The position numbers were made by a program, and so were the translations under genes. A stretch of DNA of 64,000 nt. It comes from Taxillus chinensis. Lineage: Eukaryota; Streptophyta; Magnoliopsida; Santalales; Loranthaceae. The stretch covers positions 6,268,550 to 6,332,549 of the forward strand of contig CM042087.1 of NCBI GenBank assembly GCA_023512835.1. The letters run 5' to 3'. How positions within the stretch are numbered: the stretch's first letter is position 1; every line of letters begins with the position of its first letter. The notes under the pieces were generated by a model that saw nothing but the letters and a program-made list of their open reading frames with translations, was not told where the DNA came from and searched no databases. Positions 33,954-44,321 of this stretch are shown here, one piece after another.

Positions 33954-35279
33954 CTAGAGTAGTGTCTGCGATAACTCCCAAGCAGCTATATATTCCGCTT
34001 CAAAGAGAGAGGTTGATACGGAATTCGCTTCTTACCGAACCATAAAATTAATCTATTTGCAAGAAACCGACATGTACCACTTGTGCTCTTCCTGTCGATG
34101 CGACATCCAGTGAGTCGGCATCGAGTATCCTGGATAAGGTGAAGTTGGACTCCTTTGGGTACCAGAGTCCCAAATTCATCATTCCCTTGAGATACCTTAA
34201 TATCTGTTTAACATGAAGCATATGTGACTCCTTGGGATTCGCCTAGCATCGTGCACAGATGCAAGTTGCAAACATAATGTCTGGGCGACTTGCTGTAAGA
34301 TACAGCAAGGATCTGATCATCCCTCTGTAGTCAGTCACATTTCCTGATATGCCATCAACATCCGAATCTAACTTGGCACTGATAGGCATGGGAGTTTTGA
34401 CGGGAGATGAACCTTCCACACCAAACTTCTTAATAAGATCGCGAGTGTACTTAGCTTGATTAATGAAGATTCCTTCCTTTAATTATTTAACTTCTATTCC
34501 AAGGAAGTAGGACAGTTCTCCCATCATGCTCATCGCAAACTTGCCTGTTATCAACTTAGCAAACTCTTCACAAAGCTTCGGATTCGTTGATCCGAAAATG
34601 ATATCATCCACGTATATTTGTACGATCAGAGTGTGTTCTTTCTCTTTTCGTAGAAATAGGGTGGTGTCTATCTTCCCTTTTTGGAAGTTGTGAGCAAGTA
34701 GGAATTCGACAAGGTGTCGTACCAGGCTCTTGGAGCTTGCTTCAAACCATATAAAGCTTTCCGAAGCTTGTAGACAAGATGTCCTGCCTTAGGTTCAATG
34801 AAGCCGGGAGGTTGTTCAACGTACACCTCCTCTTGAAGATCTCCATTCAGGAATGCGCTCTTGACGTCCATTTGATAAACTATGAAGTTTTCATATGAAG
34901 CATATGTCGAAACATTCGGATTGCCTCAAGTCTTGCTACCTGGAGCAAAGGTCTCATCATAATCTATTCCTTCTTCTTGACGATATCCTTTGGCTACCAG
35001 TCTGGCTTTGTTCCGGATTACTATTCCATCCGTATCAAGCTTGTTTCGGAACACCCATTTAACGCCAATGACTTGCTGAGACTTAGGCCTTGGTACTAAG
35101 GTCCACACATTATTTCTCTTAAATTGATTCAGCTCTTCTTGCATGGCTTCTATCCAATTCGAATCCTGAAGAGCTTCATCTACCACCTTTGGTTCTATTT
35201 GAGATAGAAAACACGAGTAAAGACTCATGTTGGAGGTGGCTGCTCTTGTTCTTACACCAACAGTAGGATCACCAATCAC
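33954..35279 (-). pseudogene. Copia-2 reverse transcriptase and RNase H N-terminal part (frameshifted)
   Basis: Open pieces 35279-34926 ([40 protein letters not shown]) and 34871-34668 ([37 protein letters not shown]), then a new frame with YVDD at 34603-34614. Breaks near 34920 and 34690 prevent a full product. RNase H start motifs are visible at 34250-34000. Confidence 0.85.
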
Positions 35280-35315
35280 TTGATCTGAGGGATGGTTTCG
35301 AGTCCATCTGTAATT

Positions 35316-36332
35316 CTATGCATGTGATGGATGATCTTGAACAATTTGAAGCTCTTCCAGATTAGGTGGTTCAGTTGTATCCGCTGGTCGAGCTTCGTCC
35401 GGACTAGATGTTTCCATATTGAGAGGTACGGTTGAACTAGATGGTTCTTCAACACTGTTTCTTTCAGTGTGTACTAGTCCGGACGGACTTGAAGGTGCTC
35501 CGGAATTTTGGGTATCCGTAGGAGTATATCCGGAGCTAAATGGTAGTCCGGAGTCCGAGTCATCCGTAGTATCATCCATATAATTTCTTTGTGCTTCGCT
35601 GATGCCACGTGGTTGGTCAAGATGTGTAACAGGAACATTCATAAACTTTGAATAATCGACATTGCTGTCCATGACCTGCACATTAGAACTTGAAGAACCG
35701 ACTTTTGACCAATCAAGGTTAGCTTCATCAAAAGTCACATGGATAGATTCTTCAACTTTAAAAAGTTTTCTATTGAAGACCCGATAAGCTTTGCTATGAA
35801 ATGAGTACCCGACAAAGATCCCATCATCAGATTTTGGTTCAAATTTATTCTGGGGTTCTTTGCCGTTGTTCAGTATATAGCAAGTACACCCAAAGGCTCT
35901 GAAATGTGAAATTGAAGGCTTTTGTCCTCTCCATATCTCATAGGGTGTTTTCATGGTAGATTTATTTATTAGAGTTCTGTTCTGAACATAGCAGGCAGTG
36001 GACACAGCTTCAACCCATAGACTGAGAGGAAGCGTTGCCCCTGCTAACATAGATCTACCAGCCTCGACTAAAGTACGATTCTTGCGCTCAGCTACTCCAT
36101 TTTGTTGATGAGTTCTGGGCGCAAAGAAGTCATGCTGTATGCCCTGTTCAGAACAATATGATCTCATTTCTAAAAAGTCAAATTCTGTACCATGATCACT
36201 CCTGATGCACTTTATGCTCAGTCCTTGTGAGTTGCTTATCCAGTTGAAGAGATCTACTAGATGCTCAAAAGTTTGATCCTTTGATTTCAGGAACATCACC
36301 CATGTGTATCTGGTGAAATCATCGATAACCAC
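35316..36332 (-). CDS. Copia-2 integrase core and C-terminal region
   Basis: 338 open codons. The three catalytic residues are present: Asp in VIDDFTRYTWV, Asp in RSDHGTEF and Glu in QQNGVAERKNRT. The integrase C-terminal motif follows (FGCTCYILNNGK, GIFVGYS..SKAYRVFN), then a Ser/Thr/Pro-rich linker to RT. The segment overlaps the zinc-domain segment (36319) in another frame. Confidence 0.9.
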   Translation of the reverse strand: MVIDDFTRYTWVMFLKSKDQTFEHLVDLFNWISNSQGLSIKCIRSDHGTEFDFLEMRSYCSEQGIQHDFFAPRTHQQNGVAERKNRTLVEAGRSMLAGATLPLSLWVEAVSTACYVQNRTLINKSTMKTPYEIWRGQKPSISHFRAFGCTCYILNNGKEPQNKFEPKSDDGIFVGYSFHSKAYRVFNRKLFKVEESIHVTFDEANLDWSKVGSSSSNVQVMDSNVDYSKFMNVPVTHLDQPRGISEAQRNYMDDTTDDSDSGLPFSSGYTPTDTQNSGAPSSPSGLVHTERNSVEEPSSSTVPLNMETSSPDEARPADTTEPPNLEELQIVQDHPSHA

Positions 36333-36657
36333 TAGGGTATATCTCGCACCGGCCTAGTGACCGAACAGATATAGGACCACATAGGTCCATATGAAGAAGT
36401 TGTAGAGGAGCAGTTATTGAATTAACTGATTTGCTCTTAAAGCTATGTTTGGTCTGTTTGCCCAATTGGCATTCTCGATAGAGAGAGTCTCCGGAGAACT
36501 TGAGTTTAGGTAGACCAGTGACAAGATCAAGTGACGCTAATTTAGACAAAGTCTTAAATTTTAAATGTGCGCATCGCTTGTGCCATAGCCAACTGTCTTC
36601 ATCTGATGCTTTAGTGAGGAAGCATACAGGGTCAGAAGAATTATTTCTTAAGACCAC
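36319..36657 (-). CDS. Copia-2 GAG-pre-integrase zinc domain
   Basis: WLWHKRCAHLKFKTLSKLAS gives the two His. The Cys pair is altered: YRECQLGKQ has Tyr where Copia-1 has Cys (CRDCQLCKQ). Zinc binding would be lost in this copy. It ends in a frameshift near 36330. Confidence 0.88.
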   Translation of the reverse strand: MVLRNNSSDPVCFLTKASDEDSWLWHKRCAHLKFKTLSKLASLDLVTGLPKLKFSGDSLYRECQLGKQTKHSFKSKSVNSITAPLQLLHMDLCGPISVRSLGRCEIYPSGYR

Positions 36658-36716
36658 TGAGTAAATGTCCCCATCTCTTGATCCGGATAACTTAACTTCT
36701 CCGGATAAGTTTTCTC

Positions 36717-37007
36717 TTACTGTACACAGGTGTTGGACAAAAAGGAAACAGTAAATCCTCTGTCACATAAATTACTGACACTTAGCAAATTATGCTTTAT
36801 ACCTTCGACTAGTGCAACTTTAGTGATTGATACACATCCGTTAGTTAAGGTGCCATACCCGACAGTCTTACCTTTGCTGTTGTCGCCATATGAAACGGAT
36901 GGACCTTGTTTATCATTAACTTCTACAAGCAGCGTCTGATCACCCGTCATATGTCCGAAGCATCCACTATCAAGGATCCACTTGCTTTTATTGATCTTTA
37001 ACTTCAA
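36717..37007 (-). CDS. Copia-2 protease
   Basis: WILDSGCFGHMTGD is the copia protease active site (Asp-Ser-Gly). KTVGYGTL and HNLLSVSNLCDRGFTVSF follow. The open segment is 96 codons; the stop and a frame change separate it from the integrase zinc domain. Confidence 0.88.
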   Translation of the reverse strand: MKLKINKSKWILDSGCFGHMTGDQTLLVEVNDKQGPSVSYGDNSKGKTVGYGTLTNGCVSITKVALVEGIKHNLLSVSNLCDRGFTVSFLSNTCVQ

Positions 37008-37009
37008 GT

Positions 37010-38565
37010 GATCCGGAAATGCATTCCAGAGATGCTCCTGAAAGACAACAGTTTACACTTTTGGTGCCCAAACTTGTTTCAGGCGGTTAGAGAGAGCAGC
37101 AGTATTGTCAACATTTACGGATTTGATTTTGCTAGGACTTTTAGCTCTCCAAGTTGACTTTAGCTTGTTAGTTTCAGCTACCTCTTTTATTTGGGTTTTC
37201 TTAGGAGAGATACTCCTTTGAGGTTTAGATTTTGTTTTGCTCGAAGAACCCTTTTTGTTTAACTGATCTTTATTGATATGAAATTGATTACAAAGCCAGT
37301 TATCAGATAAACTCCAACATTCATAGTGATAATGACCTATTTCCCTACAGATGGAACAGACACTATAATGTGAAGTACAAACAGGGGATACGGGTCTCTT
37401 AGATTTTACGACTTTCTACTGTTCCCTGTGGCCTAATCCATTGTGTTTGGGTGACGCGCTCTTGGCCCTAGATGCATCAGCCTTTGCCTTGTCTTTCTTT
37501 TTGGGTTCTACGCTTTTGGCTTTAATCGTAGCGGCCTTCCCCTTCATCTTTAGTTACGGGTGCTACCGCTTCGGGAAGTGCAGAATGACCTCGACTCCAC
37601 AATCATAAACTATGGTGCCACCTGAAATGAAACCATCCAACGGTTTAGATGTACTAACAGGATATAAGTTGGTTAGTTTAGGAGTAAAATCCGGAGGACA
37701 CTCGGTAGCTTGAGCTATGGATGTTGATGACTCGGAGCCTAGGCCAGGTTTGACTCGGATGTCGTCAGGATCAGTCCTAAAGGTAAAGGCTATTTCCCCG
37801 GATTTTAGCCACTTACGATTTATTTCCTTTTCCTGTTCCAGTTCATTTTCGAGTCTTTTTACTATAACCTTTAGGCCTGAGAGATTGGTATTTAACAAAT
37901 GATTTTCAGCTCTTAGATCGTGATACCAAGCTTCTTTTCCTCTGAAGTCAGTGATGTCCTTTTCGAGTCTATTAATAGTAAATTCAAGACGTTTATTCGA
38001 CTTTCCATATCTTTGTACATTTGAGTAATTATTAGTCTCTCATTCTTTTCATGATCATATGCGGTAGTAAGAGATTCTAATTTACTCGGGAGCTCGAAGA
38101 TAGAAGGTACCTCAGGTATTTGCCATGAGGCGGACGTTCGGCTTAGTGGTTGGCTCATCATCCGAGGATTCCTCCTCTTCTTCCGAGCCACTCATGTATT
38201 TTGTCACGAGCGCCTTCCTCTTGTTTTTGCTGTTGTCTGAGGTGGAGCGGCGAGGAGTTACCTTGTCACTTTTCTCGGCCACTTTTGATTTGGACCTGCA
38301 TTCCTTGGCCTAGTGACCGGTTTTCCCACAGTTGAAGCATTCCTGGGAACTGGACGCGGTCGCTCCTTCCTTTGGAAAGATGATGATGAGCGTCTCCTGA
38401 ACCCTTTTCTGCTTTCCATAGGAATCGCTCAAAGGATTTGATAAGAAGTGCTATCTCCTCCTCCTCGTCGAATCGAATTCTCAAACACGTCCGTATCATC
38501 ATTCCTCGGTATGTTTAGACATTCGTAGCTTTGAGAGCTACCCCCTTTTCTTTCCGAGCTATTTT
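37010..38565 (-). pseudogene. Copia-2 gag, C-terminal half (zinc knuckle, coiled coil)
   Basis: The zinc knuckle CFNCGKTGH..AKEC is at about 38299-38340, broken by a TAG at 38310-38312. After it come a Lys/Ser-rich stretch (38250-38130) and coiled-coil segments (38191-37913 and 37898-37563, for example VKRLENELEQEKEINRKWL). A coiled coil after the knuckle is typical of Sirevirus Gag. Frames change at about 37905, 38200 and 38500. Confidence 0.75.
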
Positions 38566-38566
38566 C

Positions 38567-39344
38567 TCATCCCGGTCGAGTACTTAAACCTGACTTCGTG
38601 AGTCCGCAGCTCTCCATATAGTTCTTCAAGGGGAACATACCGCGCTTCTTGTCGATTGTATCCGGGAGTTGTTTGGAGTAGTAGTGATCCGACGAGGAGC
38701 GAAAGAACTTGTCATTGATCCGGGATTGAGAATAGTGCTCATTGACGGTCTTCAGCTCAAGAATGAGCTTGCCGAATCTCCGATAGATGCTTTCGAGTGA
38801 TTCGCCCGGTTTATGATTGAAACTCTCAAAGTTCCGTCCGAGAGTACGGATCACGTTTGTATCCGGGACCGACTCCCCTCATAGAGGATTGTCGGTTTGT
38901 CCCAAACGACTTTTGCGGTCGTGCGGCCCTGGACGTCCGTGAAAGCCTCGGAATCCAAAGACGATGTAACATAAGCCGAGCCTTTTCACTAGCGCACTGC
39001 CAGGCTCTTTCATCATTGGTAAGTTCAAGATCCGTCTTTGGCCTCCTAACTCCATGTTCTCCGATAGTCATCGGAATTGGAATCTCCTGATGAAGACATG
39101 GCCACATAAGATGATCATGGCATACCATAAACATCTTCATGCGAGCTTTCCACTGGGAGAAAAGCTTAGGTGTGAATTTGGGCGGTTTCGTCAGGGTAAA
39201 GCCAGAACTCCGTGGTTGAGCAGTGGAGGCAGCAGCAGGTTGAGGTGGGTCGACGTTTTCACTGCTGCTTCGATTCGGGATGGGCTCTTGTGCACCTCCA
39301 GAGTTAAGGTGAGTGTTGAATAGCATACTGCTTTCTTCGGCCAT
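38567..39344 (-). pseudogene. Copia-2 gag, N-terminal half (UBN2-type)
   Basis: The likely start is the ATG at 39342-39344 (MAEESSMLFNTHLNSGG). PPKFTPKLFSQWKARMKMFM is the copia gag entry motif. KPGESLESIYRRFGKLILELK (38810-38750) belongs to the UBN2 gag domain. Frameshifts lie near 38850 and 38960. Confidence 0.8.
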
Positions 39345-39390
39345 TTCTAAGATTGAAAGAGTTGGATCTCTACTTAGAACAAATAGAACT

Positions 39391-39403
39391 TGCTCTGATA
39401 CCA
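39391..39403 (-). other. Copia-2 primer-binding site
   Basis: The minus strand TGGTATCAGAGCA, matching initiator tRNA-Met, lies 2 bp from the LTR. Confidence 0.92.
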
Positions 39404-39405
39404 CT

Positions 39406-40602
39406 TGATGGTCCCTTGGAGCCTAGAGGGGGGTGAATAGGCTCTTATCGAAACTCTTTTCTTTCTCTTAAGACACAAACACTTATCTAGTTAAGTGATA
39501 GAATCACTGCGGAAGATAACCAGATAGTGGAAGTATTTTGTTTTATTATCACAAGATAAATATAACAAAATAGAAGCAAGACTCTCTTACACTCTGTTTA
39601 CAAATGAACTCACACACTAGCCAAATTCTATCTCCCAAAATTAAAGCCGCTAGTGCATACACAGGGTTAATCTTTGCTTGCAAATGCACATGCGCGCTCC
39701 TCTACACAAATGTACAAGTATGAATATTTATACAAAACATTCCTACGAGACAGCCTTGGAACTTGTAGTTCCGGAATGCGTTCAGCAGCTAACTATCCCT
39801 CGGTAATCTCTCTGCCTTGACTGCTGCGGATTGTGGAGCTCAAGATCTTGGGTTTGAAGAGTATAAGTGTCTTTGTGAGTTCTCAAATATAATTAAGGTT
39901 GTGTCCACATATCCAGATGATCCACGTGTAAGATTTTTCAGGTTCTCAATAAATTTGTCTTACATCGGGACGCCACGAGCTGATAACTTTAAATGCGGTT
40001 GAGTTGAAGCAGTATCTTCTTGGTCCGGTGTAATTTTCCTTACTCCGTAGCTAATGAGGCTCGGAACCTTACTCCATGTCAGTGATTGCTTACTCCGTAT
40101 CTATTTGGTACTGGAATCCTTAGTCCGTGTCAGCGCTTCCTTACTCCGTATGTAAGTTCCTTACTCCGTATGTAAGTTCCTTACTCCGTATAAGTGAGTG
40201 GCCCAGATTCCTTACTCCACATCTAATTTCCTTACTCCATATAAGTGAGTGGCCCGGATTCCTTACTCCGCATCTATGGAAGACTCGGATGCCTTACTCC
40301 GTGTCTTCTTTTACTTCGTGCGACCTTGTAAACCAAGACTCTTACTTAGCGTCAATTTGACTTAGTCCGCACGAATGTTCCTTGTTCCGTATGTATTGGT
40401 GACTTAGTTATTTACCAAGTGTATGACGACACTCACTCTTGTCCAGATCAGGATTATGTATCCTGTCCTTAGCTTTGCTCTCACGAGTGTATCTCCGGAT
40501 TAATAACACATCTTCTGCAACAATCAAATAAACACAAAAGATCTCAGATCAAATTACATAAGGCTTTATCAGCATTATCCAAATTTTGGGTTTGATCCAA
40601 CA
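39406..40602 (-). repeat. Copia-2 5' LTR
   Basis: 1197 bp; the minus strand runs TGTTGGATC...GGGACCATCA. It contains the TTACTCCGTAT minisatellite (40035-40280). Confidence 0.9.
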
Positions 40603-40838
40603 ATAAGTAAACAAATAAACTAAGGAAAACACAATAATAATAATAATAATAACAAACTAAGGAAAAACACACACAAAAAAAAAATATTTTTAATTAAACT
40701 AAATTAAGTGTTCCCTCCCCCACACTTAAATGTTGCATTGTCCTCAATGTAACCCAAAAATAGAAGCTATGGACGGAATGCAATTCTAAAAGTGAACAAT
40801 GAACAATAAATGAGAAGGAAAGAAACAACCTGATGGGC
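40603..40838 (-). other. Athila-1b 3' non-coding region, proximal part
   Basis: Follows the integrase stop. It contains (AAT)n at 40633-40651 and a second PPT-like tract, minus strand GTGTGGGGGAGGG at about 40713-40725. Confidence 0.7.
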
Positions 40839-42302
40839 TCAAAGAATGACAGGGTCGTACAGTTGGATAGAATCCAATGCAGGTAGACGATAACCCCCAT
40901 AGAAGTGCTTGAGCCGATGTCCGCTGACCGTGAAGTTATGTCCTGATTCTTCCTGAATGATCTCCACTGCACCATATGGATAGACACGAACTACAGTATA
41001 GGGGCCAGTCCATCTCGTCCTCAGCTTACCAGGCATAAGCTTCAATCTCGAAGTATAAAGAAGAACACGCTCACCTTCTTCGAACTCCCTCTTGTGAATT
41101 ATCTTGTCATGGGCAGCCTTGGACTTCTCCTTGTAGAGCCTTGCATTATCATAAGAATCCAAACTAAGCTCCTCAAGCTCCTGAAGTTGAAGTTTCCTGT
41201 GCTCCCCTGCTTGGGCTAGGTCCAGATTACAAGCTTTAACCGCCCAGTATGCTCTATGCTCCACCTCCACAGGAAGATGACAAGACTTCCCATAAACTAA
41301 TCGAAATGGGGACATGCCAATGGGAGTCTTGTATGCTGTTCGATAGGCCCAAAGTGCATCATCAAGGCGTTAGCTCCAATCCTTCCTATTGGGCTGAACA
41401 GTCTTCTCCAAGATTTGCTTCAACTCCCGATTGGACACCTCTGCTTGGCCATTGGTTTGGGGATGGTATGGTGTCGATGTCTTGTGTGTCACCCCATACT
41501 TCTGAAGTAGTGCTCGAAAGTGCCTATTGCAAAAGTGAGTCCCTTGATCGCTAATGATAGCTTTAGGAATGCCAAACCTACAAAAGATGTTAGTTTTCAC
41601 AAAATCCACAACAACTTTTGAATCGTTAGTCCTCGTGGCTTTCGCCTCCACCCACTTACTCACATAATCCACAGCAACCAAAATATACAAATAACCAAAA
41701 GAACTAGGAAAAGGACCCATGAAATCAATACCCCAAACATCTAAAAGTTCACAAAATATCATAGGCTGTTGAGGCATCTCATGCTTCCTGGATATATTAC
41801 CAGTATGTTGGCAACGATCACATGCTTTACAAAACTCATAAGCATCATGAAACAAAGTAGGCCAATACATACCAGAGTCCAATACCTTCCTAGCTGTGCG
41901 CTGTGAGCCAAAGTGTCCTCCACAAGCAAGTGTGTGGCAGAATTTCAAAATAGATGGGATCTCATGGCTGGGGACACATCGTCGTATAATCTGATCACTG
42001 CCAATCCGCCAAAGATAGGGATCGTCCCAAAAATAGTGCCTCGCTTCACTCTTCAACTTCGCTACTTGGTGCTTCCTATAATGATCAGGAATTTTAGAAG
42101 CCACCAAGTAGTTCACCAAATCAGCATACCATGGGAGGGTAGAAGAGATTGCATATAGGTGCTCATCTGGAAAGGTGTCTCTCAACTCCAAGGAAGTGTT
42201 GTCCTTTGATAGGTGGGGAAGTCGGCTCATGTGATCGGCAACTAGATTTTCAGACCCCTTCTTGTCTTTGATCTCTATGTCGAACTCTTGAAGAAGCAAC
42301 AT
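40839..42302 (-). pseudogene. Athila-1b integrase
   Basis: Two long open pieces (42302-41370, 310 codons; 41315-40839) separated by a TAA at 41370-41372 that probably replaced CAA. RNase H tail: [27 protein letters not shown]. Zinc site: His in [11 protein letters not shown], Cys-Cys in CKACDRC. Catalytic residues: [29 protein letters not shown]. The C-terminal part has [24 protein letters not shown], typical of Athila. Only one stop breaks about 480 codons. Confidence 0.92.
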
Positions 42303-42314
42303 CCATCGAATAAG

Positions 42315-43100
42315 TCATGGCTTGGCATCTGGCTTCTTCAATAGGTACCTCAGGGCCGCATGATCAGAAAAGACAACAACTTTCGATCCTAAGAGATAGG
42401 AATGAAATTTGTCTAAGGCAAAGATAACTGCAAGGAACTCCTTCTCGGTAGTGGTGTAGTGGCACTGAGCTGCATCTAAGGTCCTCGAGGCATAGGCAAT
42501 GACATGTGGAACTCCATCCACTCTCTGTGAAAGAATAGCTCCCATAACAAAATTGGAAGCATCACACATAAGCTCAAATGGTTGGTCCCACTTTGGTGGT
42601 TGAATGATCGGCGGGGAGGTCATCTGCTTCTTCAACTCATCAAAAGCTAACCTGCAAGAATCATCAAAAACAAAAGATTTCTCTTTCTGCAACAATTGCG
42701 ACAATGGGTGTGCAATCTTGCTGAAGTCCCTGATGAAGCGCCTGTAAAAACCTGCATGTCCTAGGAAAGAACGAACATCTCGAACACAAGTAGGATAGGG
42801 TAAAGATGTAATAAGATCAATTTTAGATTTATCTACCTCTATACCATGCTTGGAAATTACATGTCCTAGAACTATGCCTTTTTTAATCATAAAATGACAT
42901 TTTTCAAAATTAAGCACTAGGTTTTTATCAATGCAACGACGCAAAACATTACCTAGGCTAGAGAGACATTCATCAAATGAGGAGCCATAAACAGTAAAAT
43001 CATCCATAAATACTTCCATGCAATTCTCAAGAAAATCAGAAAATATACTCATCATGCATCTTTGGAAAGTACCAGGAGCATTACAAAGACCGAATGGCAT
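42315..43100 (-). CDS. Athila-1b reverse transcriptase (C-terminal) and RNase H
   Basis: 261 open codons: [20 protein letters not shown], the catalytic FMDDFTVYG, GFYRRFIRDFSKIAHPL, then RNase H blocks MCDASNFVMGAILSQ, TTTEKEFLAVIFALDKF and VVFSDHAALRYLL. It ends in TGA (42315-42317) where CGA (Arg) is expected. It joins the upstream segment through one TAG. Confidence 0.92.
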   Translation of the reverse strand: MPFGLCNAPGTFQRCMMSIFSDFLENCMEVFMDDFTVYGSSFDECLSSLGNVLRRCIDKNLVLNFEKCHFMIKKGIVLGHVISKHGIEVDKSKIDLITSLPYPTCVRDVRSFLGHAGFYRRFIRDFSKIAHPLSQLLQKEKSFVFDDSCRLAFDELKKQMTSPPIIQPPKWDQPFELMCDASNFVMGAILSQRVDGVPHVIAYASRTLDAAQCHYTTTEKEFLAVIFALDKFHSYLLGSKVVVFSDHAALRYLLKKPDAKP

Positions 43101-43172
43101 CCTTCTATATGCAAAAGTACCAAATGGGCAAGTGAATGTAGTCTTCTCTTGGTCCTCTGGAGCAATGGGAAC

Positions 43173-44321
43173 CTAAAAATAGCCAGAAAAACCATCCAAG
43201 AAGCAATAATGTGTCCTACCTGCCAGTCTCTCTAACATTTGGTCAATGAAGGGGAGTGGGAAGTGGTCCTTGCGAGTGACACCATTAAGTCTCCTATAAT
43301 CAATGCATACTCGCCAGCTATTCTGGACTCGCATAGGAACCAATTCCTCCCTCTCATTTTTCACCACAGTGAACCCAGTCTTTTTGGGTACCACTTGGAC
43401 AGGACTAACCCACTGAGAATCAGAGATAGGATAAATAATGCCAGTTGCAAATAATTTTTTTACCTCTTTCTTTACAACTTCTAACAAAGTGGGGTTTAGC
43501 CTCCTTTGGGGCTGCCTCACTGGTTTAGTACTATCTTCTAAGAAAATCCTATGCATGCAAGTGGATGGGCTAAGTCCAGGAATATCAGCTAATGTCCAAC
43601 CTATTGCCTTAATATTGTCCCTCAAGAGAGCCAACAGTTTGGTCTCTTGGTCTGGTAGGAGATTACTAGCAATGATGACAGGCAATCTATCTCCATTCAT
43701 CAAATATGCATATTTAAAATTATTAGGCAAAGCTTTCAACTCAAGTGTAGGTGGGTGTTGTATTGAAGGCATCATGCTAGGTGTAGACATTTGTGCACAA
43801 GAAGAAATAGAGTGAACATGTGCAACATCATCAAAAAACAAAGCATTCAATCCATTAACATTATCCACCTCATAATCAAAATCATTCACATCACTGAAAT
43901 CAAGGTCAGAATCAATCTCATATGGTGGTTCAGTGTGTGAGAGGAATAAGACACTATGTTCACTAGAGGGATGCTTCATGGAGTCTAAAATATTAAATTT
44001 AATAATTTCATCACCAAACTCCATAGAAAGCGTACCTTGGTAAACATCAATAATGGTTTTGGCAGTTTTGAGGAATGGCCTGCCAAGAATGATAGGGGCA
44101 TGTAAGTTCGCCAAGTCCTCTTCCATGTTGAGAACATAGAAGTCAGTGGGAAAGATGGCATCTCTCACTCTAACGAGAACATCCTCAAGAACGCCTACTG
44201 GTCCAACTGTGGATCTATTAGCCAATTGGACTACCACCTGTGTTGGCTTAAGCTCCCCAATGTGAAGAGAGGAGTAAACAGAATAGGGCATGACATTGAT
44301 AGAGGCGCCCAAGTCACACAA
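43173..44321 (-). CDS. Athila-1b protease and reverse transcriptase N-terminal part
   Basis: 382 open codons. The protease site is [11 protein letters not shown], the Athila form of D-T/S-G, followed by ILGRPFLKTA. RT begins at RQPQRRLNPTLLEVVKKEVKK, with SDSQWVSPVQVVPKK, WRVCIDYRRLNGVTRKDHFP and FLDGFSGYF. It stops at TAG (43173-43175), probably from CAG (Gln). The first Met is internal; the native frame enters from gag upstream, where a TGA lies near 44352. Confidence 0.92.
   Translation of the reverse strand: MCDLGASINVMPYSVYSSLHIGELKPTQVVVQLANRSTVGPVGVLEDVLVRVRDAIFPTDFYVLNMEEDLANLHAPIILGRPFLKTAKTIIDVYQGTLSMEFGDEIIKFNILDSMKHPSSEHSVLFLSHTEPPYEIDSDLDFSDVNDFDYEVDNVNGLNALFFDDVAHVHSISSCAQMSTPSMMPSIQHPPTLELKALPNNFKYAYLMNGDRLPVIIASNLLPDQETKLLALLRDNIKAIGWTLADIPGLSPSTCMHRIFLEDSTKPVRQPQRRLNPTLLEVVKKEVKKLFATGIIYPISDSQWVSPVQVVPKKTGFTVVKNEREELVPMRVQNSWRVCIDYRRLNGVTRKDHFPLPFIDQMLERLAGRTHYCFLDGFSGYF

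Larger units (their letters stand above)
28486..40602 (-). mobile_element. Copia-2: Sirevirus-like copia element
   Basis: Minus-strand order: 5' LTR (39406-40602), PBS, gag, protease, integrase, RT, RNase H, spacer with several PPTs, 693-codon ORF3, PPT, 3' LTR (28486-29110, truncated). It is inserted in the 3' non-coding region of Athila-1b. ATAAG follows the right end; a matching ATAAG lies at about 28426, 55 bp from the visible left LTR edge, so the left border is uncertain. Pol is broken by frameshifts. Confidence 0.88.
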
